Program-made: the position numbers and the translations under genes | Assembly (NCBI RefSeq): GCF_004777465.1 | Contig: NZ_CP038462.1 | Coordinates: forward strand, 248,001 to 312,000 | Reading direction: 5' to 3' | DNA: 64,000 nucleotides | Source: Nocardioides daphniae | GTDB taxonomy: Bacteria; Actinomycetota; Actinomycetes; Propionibacteriales; Nocardioidaceae | Part shown: positions 26,753-40,444 of the stretch, piece by piece | Layout of the letters: every line of letters starts with the position of its first letter | Position numbering within the stretch: position 1 is the stretch's first letter | The notes under the pieces: generated by a model | What the model was told of the DNA's origin: nothing | The model's database searches: none | Seen by the model: only the letters and a program-made list of their open reading frames with translations

Positions 26753-26778
26753 ATACAGACAGGCTTGACTGTTTGTAT
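26753..26778 (+). promoter_or_regulatory. TetR operator candidate upstream of the acyl-CoA carboxylase operon
   Basis: ATACAGACAG-6-CTGTTTGTAT: 10-bp arms (26753-26762 and 26769-26778) with one mismatch. The centre contains TTGACT (26765-26770), a good -35 hexamer, so a bound repressor would block the promoter. It lies 24 nt before the TetR start. Confidence 0.6.
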
Positions 26779-26801
26779 GTTCCCGAGGCACAGTTCTCGG
26801 C

Positions 26802-27434
26802 ATGAGCACGAATCCGACCCGCGTCCCGCAGGAGGAGCGCACCCGCGCCATGCGGGCGCGCCTCATGGAGGCCACCGTCGAGTGCCTGGTCGAGTGCGGC
26901 TTCTCGGGCACCTCCACCACGCTGGTCAGCCAGCGCGCCGGCGTCTCCCGCGGGGCGCAGCTCCACCACTTCCCGACCAAGAACGACCTCGTCGTGGCTG
27001 CCGTCGAGCACATCTCCACCACCCGCGGCGCCGAGATGGCCGCCGCGCTGGCGCACGCCCCCACGGGGGAGGGGCGTACGCGTGCGGTGCTGGAGCTGCT
27101 CGCCGAGCACTTCACCTCGCCGATCTTCGCCGCGGCGCTCGAGCTGTGGGTCGCCGCGCGCACCGACCCGACGCTCGCCGAGGCGGTCGGACCGCTCGAG
27201 CAGCGCGTCGGTCGCGAGACCCACCAGCTGACCGCCGCCGCCCTCGGCGTCGACGGCAACGCCCGCGGCGCCCGCGAGCTGGTGCAGGCCACGCTCGACC
27301 TCGTACGCGGCCTCGGCCTCGCCAACACGATCTCCGACGACGCCCGTCGTCGCGCCCGCATCCTCGACGCGTGGGCGACCACGCTCGACGCGCAACTCCT
27401 GAGCCCCGACCACAGCACCACCGAAGGAGCCTGA
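26802..27434 (+). CDS. TetR/AcrR family regulator of the acyl-CoA carboxylase operon
   Basis: 210-residue repressor. N-terminal HTH TSTTLVSQRAGVSRGAQLHHFPTKNDLVVAAV (about residues 37-69), with LHHF in the recognition helix. The C-terminal helical domain is typical in length. It is the first gene of a seven-gene run in which every downstream start overlaps or lies within 9 nt of the preceding stop. The operator candidate at 26753-26778 suggests autoregulation. The inducer is probably an acyl-CoA of the pathway (inference). Confidence 0.88.
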   Translation: MSTNPTRVPQEERTRAMRARLMEATVECLVECGFSGTSTTLVSQRAGVSRGAQLHHFPTKNDLVVAAVEHISTTRGAEMAAALAHAPTGEGRTRAVLELLAEHFTSPIFAAALELWVAARTDPTLAEAVGPLEQRVGRETHQLTAAALGVDGNARGARELVQATLDLVRGLGLANTISDDARRRARILDAWATTLDAQLLSPDHSTTEGA

Positions 27435-27436
27435 GC

Positions 27437-28237
27437 ATGTCTGATCCCGTCCTCGACGGAATCCTGGCCGACCTGGCGGCCGAGGGCGACGCCCTCGAGT
27501 CGCTCGTCGCGCCCCTCGACGACGCCGGGTGGCGCACCCCCACCCCGGCCGAGGGCTGGGACGTCGCCACCACCATCGCCCACCTCGCCTGGACCGACGA
27601 GGTCGCCGTCAAGGCGGCCACCGACAAGGAGGCGTGGGACGCCGAGGTGATGGTCGCGATCATGAACCCCACCGGCTACGTCGACGAGATGGCGGCCAAG
27701 GGCGCCGAGGCGGCCCCGGCCGACCTGCTCGCCCGCTGGCAGGTGGCCCGCCCGGCGCTCGCCACGACGCTGGCGGAGTTTCCTTCCGGGGAGAAGCTGA
27801 TGTGGTTCGGTCCGCCGATGTCGCCGGCCTCGATGGCCAGCGCGCGCTTCATGGAGACCTGGGCCCACGGCCTCGACGTCGCCGACGCGCTCGGTGTCAC
27901 CGTCGAACCGACCGACCGGATCCGCCACGTCGCCCACATCGGCGTGCGCACCCGCAACTACTCCTTCAACAACAACGAGCTCGAGGCCCCGGCCGACGAG
28001 TTCCGCGTCGAGCTCACCGCCCCGTCGGGCGAGGTGTGGACGTACGGCCCCGAGGACGCCGCGCAGAAGGTCACCGGCTCCGCCCTCGACTTCTGCCGCC
28101 TCGTCACCCAGCGCGTGCACCGCGACGACACCGACCTGGTGGCCGTCGGCGACGACGCCGAGAAGTGGCTGACCATCGCGCAGGCCTTCGCCGGCCCGGC
28201 CGGCGGCGGCCGCGCAGCCCAGGGAGCCGTCGCATGA
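27437..28237 (+). CDS. TIGR03084 family protein (mycothiol-dependent/DinB-like fold)
   Basis: 266-residue protein with an N-terminal maleylpyruvate isomerase/DinB-like helical domain: GWDVATTIAHLAWTDEVAV carries the His expected to bind metal, and FMETWAHGLDVADALG the second metal-binding region. The C-terminal segment VELTAPSGEVWTYGPEDAA and ALDFCRLVTQRVHRDDTDL is characteristic of TIGR03084. The family is restricted mainly to actinobacteria and usually sits beside AtuA-like genes, as here. Its reaction is unknown. The stop overlaps the next start as ATGA. Confidence 0.85.
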   Translation: MSDPVLDGILADLAAEGDALESLVAPLDDAGWRTPTPAEGWDVATTIAHLAWTDEVAVKAATDKEAWDAEVMVAIMNPTGYVDEMAAKGAEAAPADLLARWQVARPALATTLAEFPSGEKLMWFGPPMSPASMASARFMETWAHGLDVADALGVTVEPTDRIRHVAHIGVRTRNYSFNNNELEAPADEFRVELTAPSGEVWTYGPEDAAQKVTGSALDFCRLVTQRVHRDDTDLVAVGDDAEKWLTIAQAFAGPAGGGRAAQGAVA

Positions 28238-29992
28238 GTGACCGGCGCACGACCGACCCCGTCCTGATCGGCAACTGCTCCGGTTTCTACGGCGACCGTC
28301 TCTCGGCCTTCCGGGAGATGCTCGAGGGTGGCCCCCTCGACTACCTGACCGGTGACTACCTGGCCGAGCTGACCATGCTCATCCTGGGGCGCGACACCTT
28401 CAAGGACCCCAACCTCGGCTACGCCCGCACCTTCGTACGCCAGTGCGAGGACGCCCTGGGCACCGCGCTGGAGAAGGGCGTCAAGGTCGTCACCAACGCC
28501 GGCGGCCTCAACCCCGCCGGCCTGGCCGAGAAGCTGCGCGAGGTCTCGACCGGCCTCGGCCTGGACGTGAAGATCGCCCACGTCGAGGGTGACGACCTGC
28601 GCGCCCAGGCGGCCGACCTCGGCTTCACCGGTGCGCTGACCGCCAACGCCTACCTCGGTGGCTTCGGCATCGCGGCCGCCCTGAACGCGGCGCGCTGACG
28701 TCGTCGTCACCGGCCGCGTCACCGACGCCTCGGTGATCGTCGGCCCGGCCGCGGCCCACCACGGGTGGACGCTCGAGGACCACGACGCCATCGCCGGCGC
28801 CATGGTCGCGGGCCACGTCATCGAGTGCGGCACGCACGCCACCGGCGGCAACTTCTCCGGCTTTCTGAGCCTGCCCAAGGCCGCCCGCCAGCAGAAGATG
28901 GGCTTCCCGATCGCCGAGATCGCCGCCGACGGCTCCTCGGTCATCACCAAGCACGCCGGCACCGGCGGCGCCGTCACGGTCGACACCGTCACCGCGCAGC
29001 TGGTCTACGAGATCCAGTCCGGCCTCTACCTCGGCCCCGACGCCACGGCCGACCTCACCAGCATCGAGGTCACCCAGCAGGGCGAGGACCGGGCCGCGAT
29101 CGCCCAGGTCAGCGGCCAGGCGCCCCCGGAGACCCTGAAGGTCTGCGTCAACGAGCTCGGCGGCTTCCGCAACTCCATGGAGTTCCTGATCACCGGCCTC
29201 GACACCGACGAGAAGGTCGCCTGGATCAAGGAGCAGGTCACCGAGGCCTGGGGCGACAAGGCGCCCGCCACGGTCGTCTGGTCCGAGGGCCCGCCGCCGG
29301 TCGACGACCCGGCCACCATGGCCGAGGCCGCCACGATCCTGCGCGTCATGTGCCTCGACGCCGACGCGAAGGTCGCCGGCAAGGGCTTCACCGCCCCCGC
29401 CGTCGAGATCGCGCTGGCCTCCTACCCGGGCTGCACGCTCGTCGGTCCGCCGGCGCCCGCGTCGCCCTACGGCATCTACCGCCCGGAGTACGTCTCCCGC
29501 GACAAGGTCGCGCACACCGTCGTGCACGCCGACGGCACCCGCGAGGTCGTCGCCGACCCGACGACGTACGGGACCGCTGACGTCGCCGACGCCGGGCGGA
29601 CGACCGCCTCCGGCACGACGGCCGTGACCGCAGGGGAGACCGTCCAGCTCGGGCGGCTCGTCCACGCCCGCTCGGGCGACAAGGGCGGCAACGCCAACCT
29701 CGGCCTCTGGATCCCGCGCGACGGAGGGGCGGAGAGCGACGAGAAGTATGCCGCCCGCGTCGCGTGGCTGCTCGACTTCGTCACCCCCGAGAAGGTGCGC
29801 GAGCTCGTGCCCGAGGCCGCCGACCTCGACGTCGACGTCTACGCCCTGCCGAAGCTGGGCGCCGTCAACGTCGTCATCCACGGCTTGCTCGGAGCCGGTG
29901 TCGCAGCATCCACCCGCGTCGACCCCCAGGCCAAGGCCCTGGGCGAGTGGGTCCGTTCACGCCACGTCACTGTCGAAGGAGGACTGCTGTGA
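28234..29992 (+). CDS. AtuA-like acyclic terpene utilization family protein (frame break)
   Basis: About 585 residues. The N-terminal DUF1446 domain begins VLIGNCSGFYGDRLSAFREML and includes NAGGLNPAGLAEKL, ADVVVTGRVTDASVIVGPAAAHHGW and ECGTHATGGNFSGF. The C-terminal about 110 residues (LGRLVHARSGDKGGNANLGLW onward) are the AtuA-like ferredoxin-fold domain. The frame breaks at about 28690: the first frame stops at 28696-28698 just after AALNAAR, and dropping one base restores ADVVVTGRV. AtuA is required for citronellol/geranyl-CoA catabolism in Pseudomonas, but its reaction is not established. Its position before acyl-CoA dehydrogenase and carboxylase genes supports a branched acyl-CoA role. 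GTGA overlap with the next gene. Confidence 0.82.
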
Positions 29993-31157
29993 CGGCAGTT
30001 GCCGAAGAACTCTCCACGGCCGAGGACCGCGAAGCCCTCAAGGCCGCGGCCGCGGAGTTCACCCGGCGCGAGATCGTGCCCCACATCCAGGAGTGGAGGA
30101 CGCCGGCGCGCTCCCCCGCGAGCTGCCAAGAAGGCGGCGCAGGCCGGCCTCATGGGCGTCTCGATCCCCGAGTCGGCCGGCGGCGTGGGCGGTGGGCTGC
30201 TCGACACCGTCGCCCTGCAGGAGGGCATGTTCTCCGAGGGCGCCACCTCGGGCCTGATGTCCGCGCTCTTCACGCACGGCATCGCGCTGCCGCACATCAT
30301 CGCCCACGGCTCCGACGAGCTCATCGACACGTACGTCCGCCCCACGGTCGCCGGCGACATGATCGGCTCGCTCGGCATCACCGAGCCCGGCGGCGGCTCC
30401 GACGTCGGCAACATCCGCACCACTGCTGTCCGCGACGGTGACCACTGGGTGATCAACGGGTCGAAGACCTTCATCACCTCGGGCACCCGCGCCGACTTCG
30501 TCACCACCGCGGTCCGCACCGGTGGCCCCGGCGCCGGCGGCGTCTCGCTGATCGTGGTGCCGACCGACACCCCGGCTTCTCGGTCGACCGCAAGCTCGCC
30601 AAGATGGGCTGGCACTCCTCCGACACCGCCGAGCTGTCGTACGTCGACGTGCGCGTGCCGCTGACCAACCTGGTCGGCGACGAGAACGCCGGCTTCTGGT
30701 ACATCGCCGAGCAGTTCGTCGTCGAGCGCATGGCGCTGGCGATCCACGGCTACGCGATCGCCGAGCGCTCGCTCGCCCTGACGGCCGACTACTGCCGCCA
30801 GCGCGACACCTTCGGCAAGCCGCTCATCACCCGCCAGGTGGTGCGCCACAAGCTCGTCGAGATGCGTCGCCAGGTCGAGGCTGCGAAGGCCTACACCCCC
30901 TGGTGGCCGGGCAGTACGTCGCCGCCGGCGGCCCGAACGAGCAGATCATCGCGCAGGCCTGCCTCGCGAAGGAGACCGCTTGCAACGCCGCGACGTACGT
31001 CTGTGACCAGGCCGTGCAGCTGCACGGCGGCACCGGCTACATGCACGGCACCGAGGTGGAGCGCCACTACCGCGACGCCCGGCTCCTGCCCATCGGTGGC
31101 GGTGCCACCGAAGTCCTCACTGACCTTGCCGCCAAGTTGTTGGGATACGCCAAATGA
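29989..31157 (+). CDS. Acyl-CoA dehydrogenase (four frame breaks)
   Basis: FAD-dependent dehydrogenase of about 390 residues that oxidises acyl-CoA to 2-enoyl-CoA. Fragments in different frames join in family order: IVPHIQEW, AAQAGLMGVSIPESAGGVGGG, GSLGITEPGGGSDVGNIRTTA, WVINGSKTFITSG, GWHSSDTAELSYVDVRVP, FVVERMALAIHGYAIAERSLALT, QRDTFGKPL and AVQLHGGTGYMHGTEVERHYRDARL. Joining needs four single-base additions, near 30100, 30127, 30575 and 30895. The usual EGT catalytic Glu near the C-terminus is absent (IGGGATEV). A Glu in FVVERM corresponds to the helix-G base of isovaleryl-CoA dehydrogenases. GTG 29989. Confidence 0.82.
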
Positions 31158-32788
31158 CCGAGACCACTGTTGACACCGCCGAGGCGCCCGAGGAGCTCAC
31201 CGTCGAGGAGCTCAGCGTGGAGGAGCAGCGCCGCGCGCACCTGCTCTCCAAGCTCGCCGACCTCGACGAGCAGCACGCCAAGGCCGTCGCCGGCGGCGGC
31301 GAGAAGTACATCGAGCGCCACCACAAGCGCGGCAAGCTGCTGCCCCGTGAGCGCATCGAGCTGCTGATCGACGAAGGCACCGCGTTCCTCGAGCTGAGCC
31401 CGCTGGCGGGCTGGGGCTCCGACTTCACCGTCGGCGCCTCCACCGTCTGCGGCATCGGCGTCGTCGAGGGCGTGGAGTGCATGATCTCCGCCAACGACCC
31501 CACCGTGAAGGGTGGCGCGTCGAACCCCTGGACGCTGAAGAAGACCTTCCGTGCCGCGCAGATCGCCGAGGAGAACAACCTCCCGCAGATCTCCCTGGTC
31601 GAGTCGGCCGGTGCTGACCTGCCGACCCAGAAGGAGATCTTCATCCCGGGCGGCAAGATCTTCCGCGACCTGGCCCGCCCTCGGGTCGTCGCCAGCCCAC
31701 CATCGCGCTGGTCTTCGGCAACTCGACCGCCGGTGGCGCCTACGTGCCCGGCCTGAGTGACTACACCGTCATGGTGAAGGAGCAGGCGAAGGTCTTCCTG
31801 GCCGGCCCGCCGCTGGTCAAGATGGCCACCGGTGAGGAGACCGACGACGAGGAGCTGGGCGGCGCCGAGATGCACGCCCGCATCTCCGGCCTCGCCGACT
31901 ACCTGGCCGAGGACGAGCGCGACGCGATCCGCCTGGGCCGCCGCATCGTCGCCCGCCTGAACTGGAGGAAGGCGCGCCCGAGGGCGAGCGTACGTATGCC
32001 GAGCCGGCCTTCGACCCGGAGACGCTGCTCGACCTGATCCCGACCGACCTCAAGGAGCCCTTCGACCCGCGTGACGTCATCGTCCGCATCGTCGACGGAG
32101 TTTCCGCCGGGAACGAGGTCCCCTTCGACGAGTTCAAGCCGCTCTACGGCTCCTCGCTGGTCACCGGCTGGGCTCGCCTGCACGGCCGCGAGATCGGCAT
32201 CCTGGCCAACGCGCAGGGCGTCCTCTTCTCCGAGGAGGCGCAGAAGGCGACCCAGTTCATCCGCTGGCCAACGCCAAGAACACGCCGCTGCTCTTCCTGC
32301 ACAACACACCGGCTACATGGTCGGCAAGGAGTACGAGCAGGGCGGCATCATCAAGCACGGTGCCGCGATGATCAACGCGGTCTCCAACTCGACCGTCCCG
32401 CACCATCTCCGTGCTGATCGGCTCCTCCTACGGCCGCGCAACTACGGCATGAACGGACGTGCGTACGACCCGCGCTTCCTCTTCACCTGGCCCAACGCGA
32501 AGTCGGCGGTCATGGGGCAGCAGCTCGCCGGCGTGCTCTCCATCGTCTCCCGCGCGGCGGCCGAGGCGAAGGGCAAGCCGTTCGACGAGGAGGCCGACGC
32601 CGGCATGCGTGCCTTTCGTCGAGCAATGGTCGAGGAGCAGTCGCTGCCCTACGTCCTGAGCGGAATGCTCTACGCTACGACGGCGTCATCGACCCGCGCG
32701 ACACCCGCACCGTGCTGGGGATCGCCTTCTCCGCCATGACACCCAGCCCATCGAGGGCACCGACCGCTTCGGCGTCTTCAGGATGTGA
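31154..32788 (+). CDS. Acyl-CoA carboxylase carboxyltransferase (beta) subunit (about ten frame breaks)
   Basis: Carboxyltransferase of about 546 residues that transfers CO2 from biotin to the acyl-CoA gamma or alpha carbon. Visible order: [159 protein letters not shown], ending DRFGVFRM. The [10 protein letters not shown] segment and [12 protein letters not shown] match methylcrotonyl/geranyl-CoA carboxylase beta subunits better than propionyl-CoA ones. Eight deletions and two insertions are needed between 31680 and 32745. ATGA overlap with the upstream gene. Confidence 0.82.
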
Positions 32789-32796
32789 CCAGGAAA

Positions 32797-34798
<2,002 letters not shown>

Positions 34799-34802
<4 letters not shown>

Positions 34803-35962
34803 CGGTTGCGTTCACCGAGCCCGAGGAGCGCGTCGCGCTGCGCGAGGCGGTCGCCAAGCTGGCCGGCAAGTACGGCCGCGAGTACGTCGAGAAGCAGGCG
34901 CGCGAGGGTGGCAAGACCACCGAGCTGTGGCAGGAGATGGGCCGCAACGGCTTCCTGGGCGTCAACATCGCCGAGGAGTACGGCGGCGGTGGCGGCGGCA
35001 TGTCCGACCTGGCCGCGGTGCTCGAGGAGTGCGCCGGCCAGGGTGCCCCGCTGCTGATGATGGTGGTCTCGCAGGCCATCTGCGGCTCGATCATCGGCCG
35101 CTACGGCACCGAGGAGCAGAAGCAGCGGTGGCTGCCCGGCATCGCCGACGGCTCGATCACCATGGCCTTCGGCATCACCGAGGCCGACGCGGGCTCCAAC
35201 TCCCACAACATCACCACCACCGCGAGCCGCGACGGTGACGAGTGGGTGCTGAAGGGCCAGAAGACCTACATCTCCGGTGTCGACGAGGCGCAGCTGGTGC
35301 TGATCGTCGCGCGCACCGAGGACGCGAAGACCGGCAAGCTGAAGCCGGCGCTCTTCGTGGTGCCGACCGACGCCGAGGGCTTCTCCAAGCAGGTCATCCC
35401 GATGGCCTGGTCGGCGCCCGAGAAGCAGTTCACCCTCTTCATCGACGACGTCCGGCTGCCGGCCGACGCGCTCGTCGGCGACGAGGACGCCGGTCTGGTG
35501 CAGCTCTTCGCGGGCCTCAACCCCGAGCGCATCATGGGTGCGGCCTTCTCCTGCGGCATGGCGAAGTTCGCCATCGACCGCGCCGTGGAGTACGCCAAGA
35601 CCCGCACCGTCTGGAAGGCGCCGATCGGCTCCCACCAGGGCATCGCGCACCCGCTTGCCAAGGCCAAGATCGAGCTGGAGCAGGCCCGCCTGCTCTGGCA
35701 GAAGGCGGCCGCGCTCTACGACGCCGGTGACGACTTCGGCGCCGGTGAGTACGCCAACATGGCGAAGTACGCCGGTGGCGAGATCGCCTGCAACGCGACC
35801 GACGTCGCGGTCCACACCCACGGCGGCAACGGCCTCACCGTCGAGTACGGCCTCGCCAACATGATGGTCGCCGCTCGCCTGGGCCGGATCGCTCCGGTCA
35901 GTCGCGAGATGATCCTCAACTTCGTGGCCATGCACTCGCTGGGTCTGCCGAAGTCCTACTGA
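34799..35962 (+). CDS. Acyl-CoA dehydrogenase
   Basis: Intact 387-residue FAD enzyme. LGVNIAEEYGGGGGGMSDLA, AFGITEADAGSNSHNITTTA, WVLKGQKTYISGVDEA, FIDDVRLPADALVG, NPERIMGAAFSCGMAKFAIDRAVEYAKTR, THGGNGLTVEYGLANMMVAARLGRIAPVSREM. The C-terminal EGT Glu is missing. The Glu in LNPERIMGAA fits the helix-G base found in isovaleryl-CoA dehydrogenase, which suggests a branched-chain substrate such as citronellyl-CoA or isovaleryl-CoA. Last gene of the operon; a 20-bp terminator follows. Confidence 0.92.
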
Positions 35963-36002
35963 GGTCCCGCCCCTCCGGTCAGGGGCCACGGCCCAAGAAG
36001 TC

Positions 36003-36045
36003 CACGACGCCGCCCGTCCCGCTGAGCGGGGCGGGCGGCGTCGTG
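36003..36045 (+). terminator. Terminator of the acyl-CoA carboxylase operon
   Basis: 20-bp stem (36003-36022 with 36026-36045, one T-G wobble) with a 3-nt TGA loop, 41 nt after the last stop codon. No T-run. Confidence 0.75.
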
Positions 36046-36169
36046 CGTGGCGAACCTCCGCCGTGGTGGCCCCCTCTGCCTCTCATTTCTGCACCGAGCG
36101 CGTTTGGGTCTCCCGAGCCCCGGGCAGTGATGGGGGGGCCGACACCATCGAACGAAGTGAGGGATCCAC

Positions 36170-36316
36170 GTGCGACGCAGGTCCACGAGCGCCGCGACCA
36201 CCGTCCTGCTGATGACGCTGGCCGCTGCCAGCAGCATCGACGACGACGACCGGGCGCCGCTGCAGGTGCTGCCCGACGGCGAGGACGCGCTCGAGACCCT
36301 CCCGGTCGCCTCCTGA
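36170..36316 (+). CDS. Possible small exported protein (48 aa)
   Basis: Short frame starting at GTG 36170 with GAGG 9 nt upstream. Begins MRRRSTSAATTVLLMTLAAASS, a plausible signal sequence or single membrane anchor, then an acidic tail DDDDRAPLQVLPDGEDALETLPVAS. No family is recognised. It lies between the carboxylase terminator and the GAF regulator. Coding is supported only by the ribosome site and signal-like start. Confidence 0.3.
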   Translation: MRRRSTSAATTVLLMTLAAASSIDDDDRAPLQVLPDGEDALETLPVAS

Positions 36317-36388
36317 TCCACCCCGCTGCCGCGCTCCTTGGCGCGCAGCGACGGCGCCGTCCTGGCCATTTTTCTGGCCATTCTTGGT

Positions 36389-37620
36389 GTGACCCAGTTC
36401 ACTGGGCCTGTGGCGATCCGTCCCCCGATGCGGGCCGAGGTGGCCGAGTCGTGGCACCGCTCGGCCGCCGCCGGCGTGCGCCCGGACGTCGACGAGGCCC
36501 CGATCACGCTCGACGTCGACCTGCTGCGGGACCACCGCGAGGCCCACCCGCTGGCAGCGGTCTTCCCGGCGCTCGACGACGTCCTCGGTCAGGCAGCCCG
36601 TGACTTCGACGCGGTGATGGCCGTCTCCGACGCCTCCGCCCAGCTGCTCTGGGTCTGCGGCAGCCCGTCGGCGCTGCGGCAGGCCGAGCGGATCGGCTTC
36701 GTCGAGGGCTCCAACTGGGACGAACGGCTCGCCGGGACCAACGCCCCCGGCGTCGCGCTGACCCTCGACCGGCCGGTCGCGGTGATCGGCCAGGAGCACT
36801 TCCGACGCTCGGTGCAGCAGTGGAGCTGTGCCGCCTCGCCGATCCATCACCCGACGACACGAGAGGTGCTGGGCGTGCTCGACGTGACCGGAGGGGCCGA
36901 GGTCGCCGCTCCGCAGACCCTGGCGATGGTGCGGGCCGCGGCCCGGATGGCGGAGAGCGAGCTGGCGCAACGGCTGCTGTCGGCCGGGCCGCCGGTGCCC
37001 GAGTCGCGGGGGACGTTGACCCTCCACGTCGAGGCGCTCGGGCGCAGCGAGGCACTGGTGACGGTGACCTCGGGCGGGCGGCGCCGTGAGCGGCTGCGGC
37101 TCAGTCCGCGGCACAGCGAGATCCTGGTGCTGCTGGCCTCCGCCCCGCGCGGACTCTCCGGCGACGAGCTCGCGGTCCTGCTCTACGAGGACGACCAGGG
37201 CACGTCGACGCTGCGCGCCGAGGTGAACCGGTTTGCGGCAGGTGCTCGGCGACGAGCTGCTCGCCTCGCGTCCGTACCGGCTGCGGGCCGAGGTGCACGG
37301 CGACTGGCTCGGCGTCGAGGCAGCGACGACCTCGGGCGACGTGGCCAGCGCACTGTCGGCGTACTCGGGCGAGCTGTTGCCCCGGTCGGTGGCCCCGGCG
37401 TGCAGCGGCTGCGCGACGCCCTGGCCGACGACCTGAGGACCCGGTTGATCACCTCCGGCGCGCCGACCTGATGTCGACCTGGACCCGTACGACGTGGGGG
37501 CGCGACGACTACGGGATGTGGCTGGCCCAGCGTGCCGTGATCGGGCCGGGGTCGCCGCTGCTGCCGCTGGTGGACGGCCAGATCGCCCGGCTCGACCGCG
37601 AGCTCGGCAGCCCGCGCTGA
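36389..37620 (+). CDS. GAF-domain transcriptional regulator of the AcoR N-terminal type (three frame breaks)
   Basis: About 410 residues. It starts RAEVAESWHRSAAAGVRPD, the AcoR-type N-terminal motif, then a GAF-like sensor (AVMAVSDASAQLLWVCG; GTNAPGVALTLDRPVAVIGQEHF; ASPIHHPTTREVLGVLDVTGG). It lacks the sigma-54 AAA+ domain and instead ends in a winged-helix region (RLSPRHSEILVLLASAPRGLSGDELAVLLY, QVLGDELLASRPYRL). Frame breaks near 37230 (extra T), 37388 (missing C) and 37465; after these TWTRTTWGRDDYGMWLAQR ends at 37620. Adjacent to an aldehyde dehydrogenase, which such proteins typically activate. Start GTG 36389 is uncertain; GTG 36410 and ATG 36428 are alternatives. Confidence 0.72.
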
Positions 37621-37696
37621 CCTTCCCTCCGCTGAGGTCGTCGTGTGCCGCAGCCACCGCCGGTCATGACGCCCGCAGGAAGGCGAGGGCCCCGGC

Positions 37697-37719
37697 TGCA
37701 ACGTCGACGCAACGTTGCA
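37697..37719 (+). promoter_or_regulatory. Inverted-repeat operator candidate of the aldehyde dehydrogenase
   Basis: TGCAACG-9-CGTTGCA, perfect 7-bp arms, also readable as the direct repeat GCAACGT-4-GCAACGT. It lies about 85 nt before the dehydrogenase start, just upstream of a possible TAGCGT -10 box at 37725-37730. Binding by the upstream GAF regulator is inference. Confidence 0.5.
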
Positions 37720-37738
37720 CTTCCTAGCGTGTGAGCCA

Positions 37739-37776
37739 CGTCACCGAGGCGCGATCCCCCCGGCGTCTCGGTGACG
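37739..37776 (+). promoter_or_regulatory. 5'-UTR hairpin of the aldehyde dehydrogenase gene
   Basis: CGTCACCGAG/CTCGGTGACG perfect 10-bp arms, extending inwards to about 14 pairs, end 28 nt before the GTG start and just before the ribosome site GAGGAG. It may stabilise the transcript or tune translation. Confidence 0.45.
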
Positions 37777-37804
37777 CTCCAACTCACCTCCCGAGGAGCC
37801 CGAA

Positions 37805-39322
<1,518 letters not shown>

Positions 39323-39323
<1 letters not shown>

Positions 39324-39712
39324 TGGACGACCGGGCCGTCGAGCGGGTCGGCCTCACCGACCAGGCGGTGGACCTCGTCCGCCGCCTGGTCGGCGTGCAC
39401 GGGCCGGTCATGTTCCACCAGTCGGGCGGCTGCTGCGACGGGTCCTCGCCGATGTGCTTCCCGGTCGGCGAGTTCCGCACCGGCGACGCGGACGTCCTGC
39501 TCGGCAGCGTACGGGTGGACGCGGAGGGTCAGGAGTCGGTCGAGGTGTGGATGTCTGCCGCCCAGTTCGCCTACTGGAGCCACACCCACCTCACCATCGA
39601 CGTGGTGAAGGGGCGCGGCGCCGGCTTCTCGTTGGAGGCGCCCGAGGGGGTGCGGTTCCTGATCCGCTCGCGGCTCTTCACCGACGAGGAGGCGGCCGCA
39701 CTGGGCGGCTAG
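39323..39712 (+). CDS. DUF779 domain-containing protein
   Basis: Small cytoplasmic protein of 129 residues with the Cys cluster [13 protein letters not shown] (about residues 33-45), possibly metal-binding, and GARGFSLE-like core [26 protein letters not shown]779 proteins are habitually encoded directly after AcoD/ExaC-type aldehyde dehydrogenases; their role is not established. The start shares a base with the dehydrogenase stop, so the genes are translationally coupled. Confidence 0.85.
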
Positions 39713-39730
39713 GGCGGGGGCCGGAGCCGC

Positions 39731-40444
39731 TCAGCCGTCGACCAGGTCGAAGAGCGCGATCGGCTCCGACGTGGGCGCCTTCGAGCCGCCGACCGGCTCG
39801 ACGGTGATCCCGACCCCGGTCGCGTCGGCGGCCGAGCCGTCGAGCAGCAGGGTCTGGTTGGGCACCGGCTCCATCACGCCGGCCGGGACCATGTCGTCCT
39901 CCGGCGTCTGGAACCAGACCTGGTAGACCTTGCCCTCGGGCGGGGCGACCATGTCCTCGGTCATCAGCACGGCACGGTCCTCGCTCACCGAGCGTACGAC
40001 CGTGGCGCGGCCCGCCTCACCGAGGTCGACGACGTCACGCTCGGCGTCGTCGGCGCTGATCACCTGCTCGGCGGCGGTCAGCGGCGGGGCCTCGGACTCC
40101 CACGGGCTCCACGCGCTGATCCCGACGCCGGCCGCGGCCACCACGGCGGCGGCAGCGGCGAACATCAAGGGCAGTCGGCGACGCCGGCGGGCAGCCAGCT
40201 CGTCGTGCGGCACGACCGGCGGCAGCGGGCGGACCCGGGCGATCGCGCCCAGCACGCCGTCGCGCAGCTCGGGCGGTGGACCCAGCGGCTCCAGCTCGGC
40301 CAGCAGCGCAGCAGTCTCGCGCAGCTCGGCGACCTCCTGCGCGCACGCGGGGCACTCGCCCACGTGGGTCTCGAAGAGGAGCCGCTCGTCGCGGTCGAGC
40401 GCGTCCAGGGCGTAGGCACCGGTGAGCAGGTGGATGTCGTTCAT
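39731..40444 (-). CDS. rskA: RskA-type anti-sigma factor 1
   Basis: Membrane anti-sigma factor of 237 residues. The N-terminal zinc-binding anti-sigma domain has H-x3-C-x2-C in ETHVGECPACAQEV. One transmembrane helix follows (LPLMFAAAAAVVAAAGVGISAW, about residues 92-113). The extracytoplasmic domain (GKVYQVWFQTPEDDMVPAGVM) is the RskA C-terminal domain cleaved during signalling in mycobacteria. Its start overlaps the sigma factor stop as ATGA, as expected for a cognate pair. A close paralog is at 42829-43527. Confidence 0.9.
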   Translation of the reverse strand: MNDIHLLTGAYALDALDRDERLLFETHVGECPACAQEVAELRETAALLAELEPLGPPPELRDGVLGAIARVRPLPPVVPHDELAARRRRRLPLMFAAAAAVVAAAGVGISAWSPWESEAPPLTAAEQVISADDAERDVVDLGEAGRATVVRSVSEDRAVLMTEDMVAPPEGKVYQVWFQTPEDDMVPAGVMEPVPNQTLLLDGSAADATGVGITVEPVGGSKAPTSEPIALFDLVDG

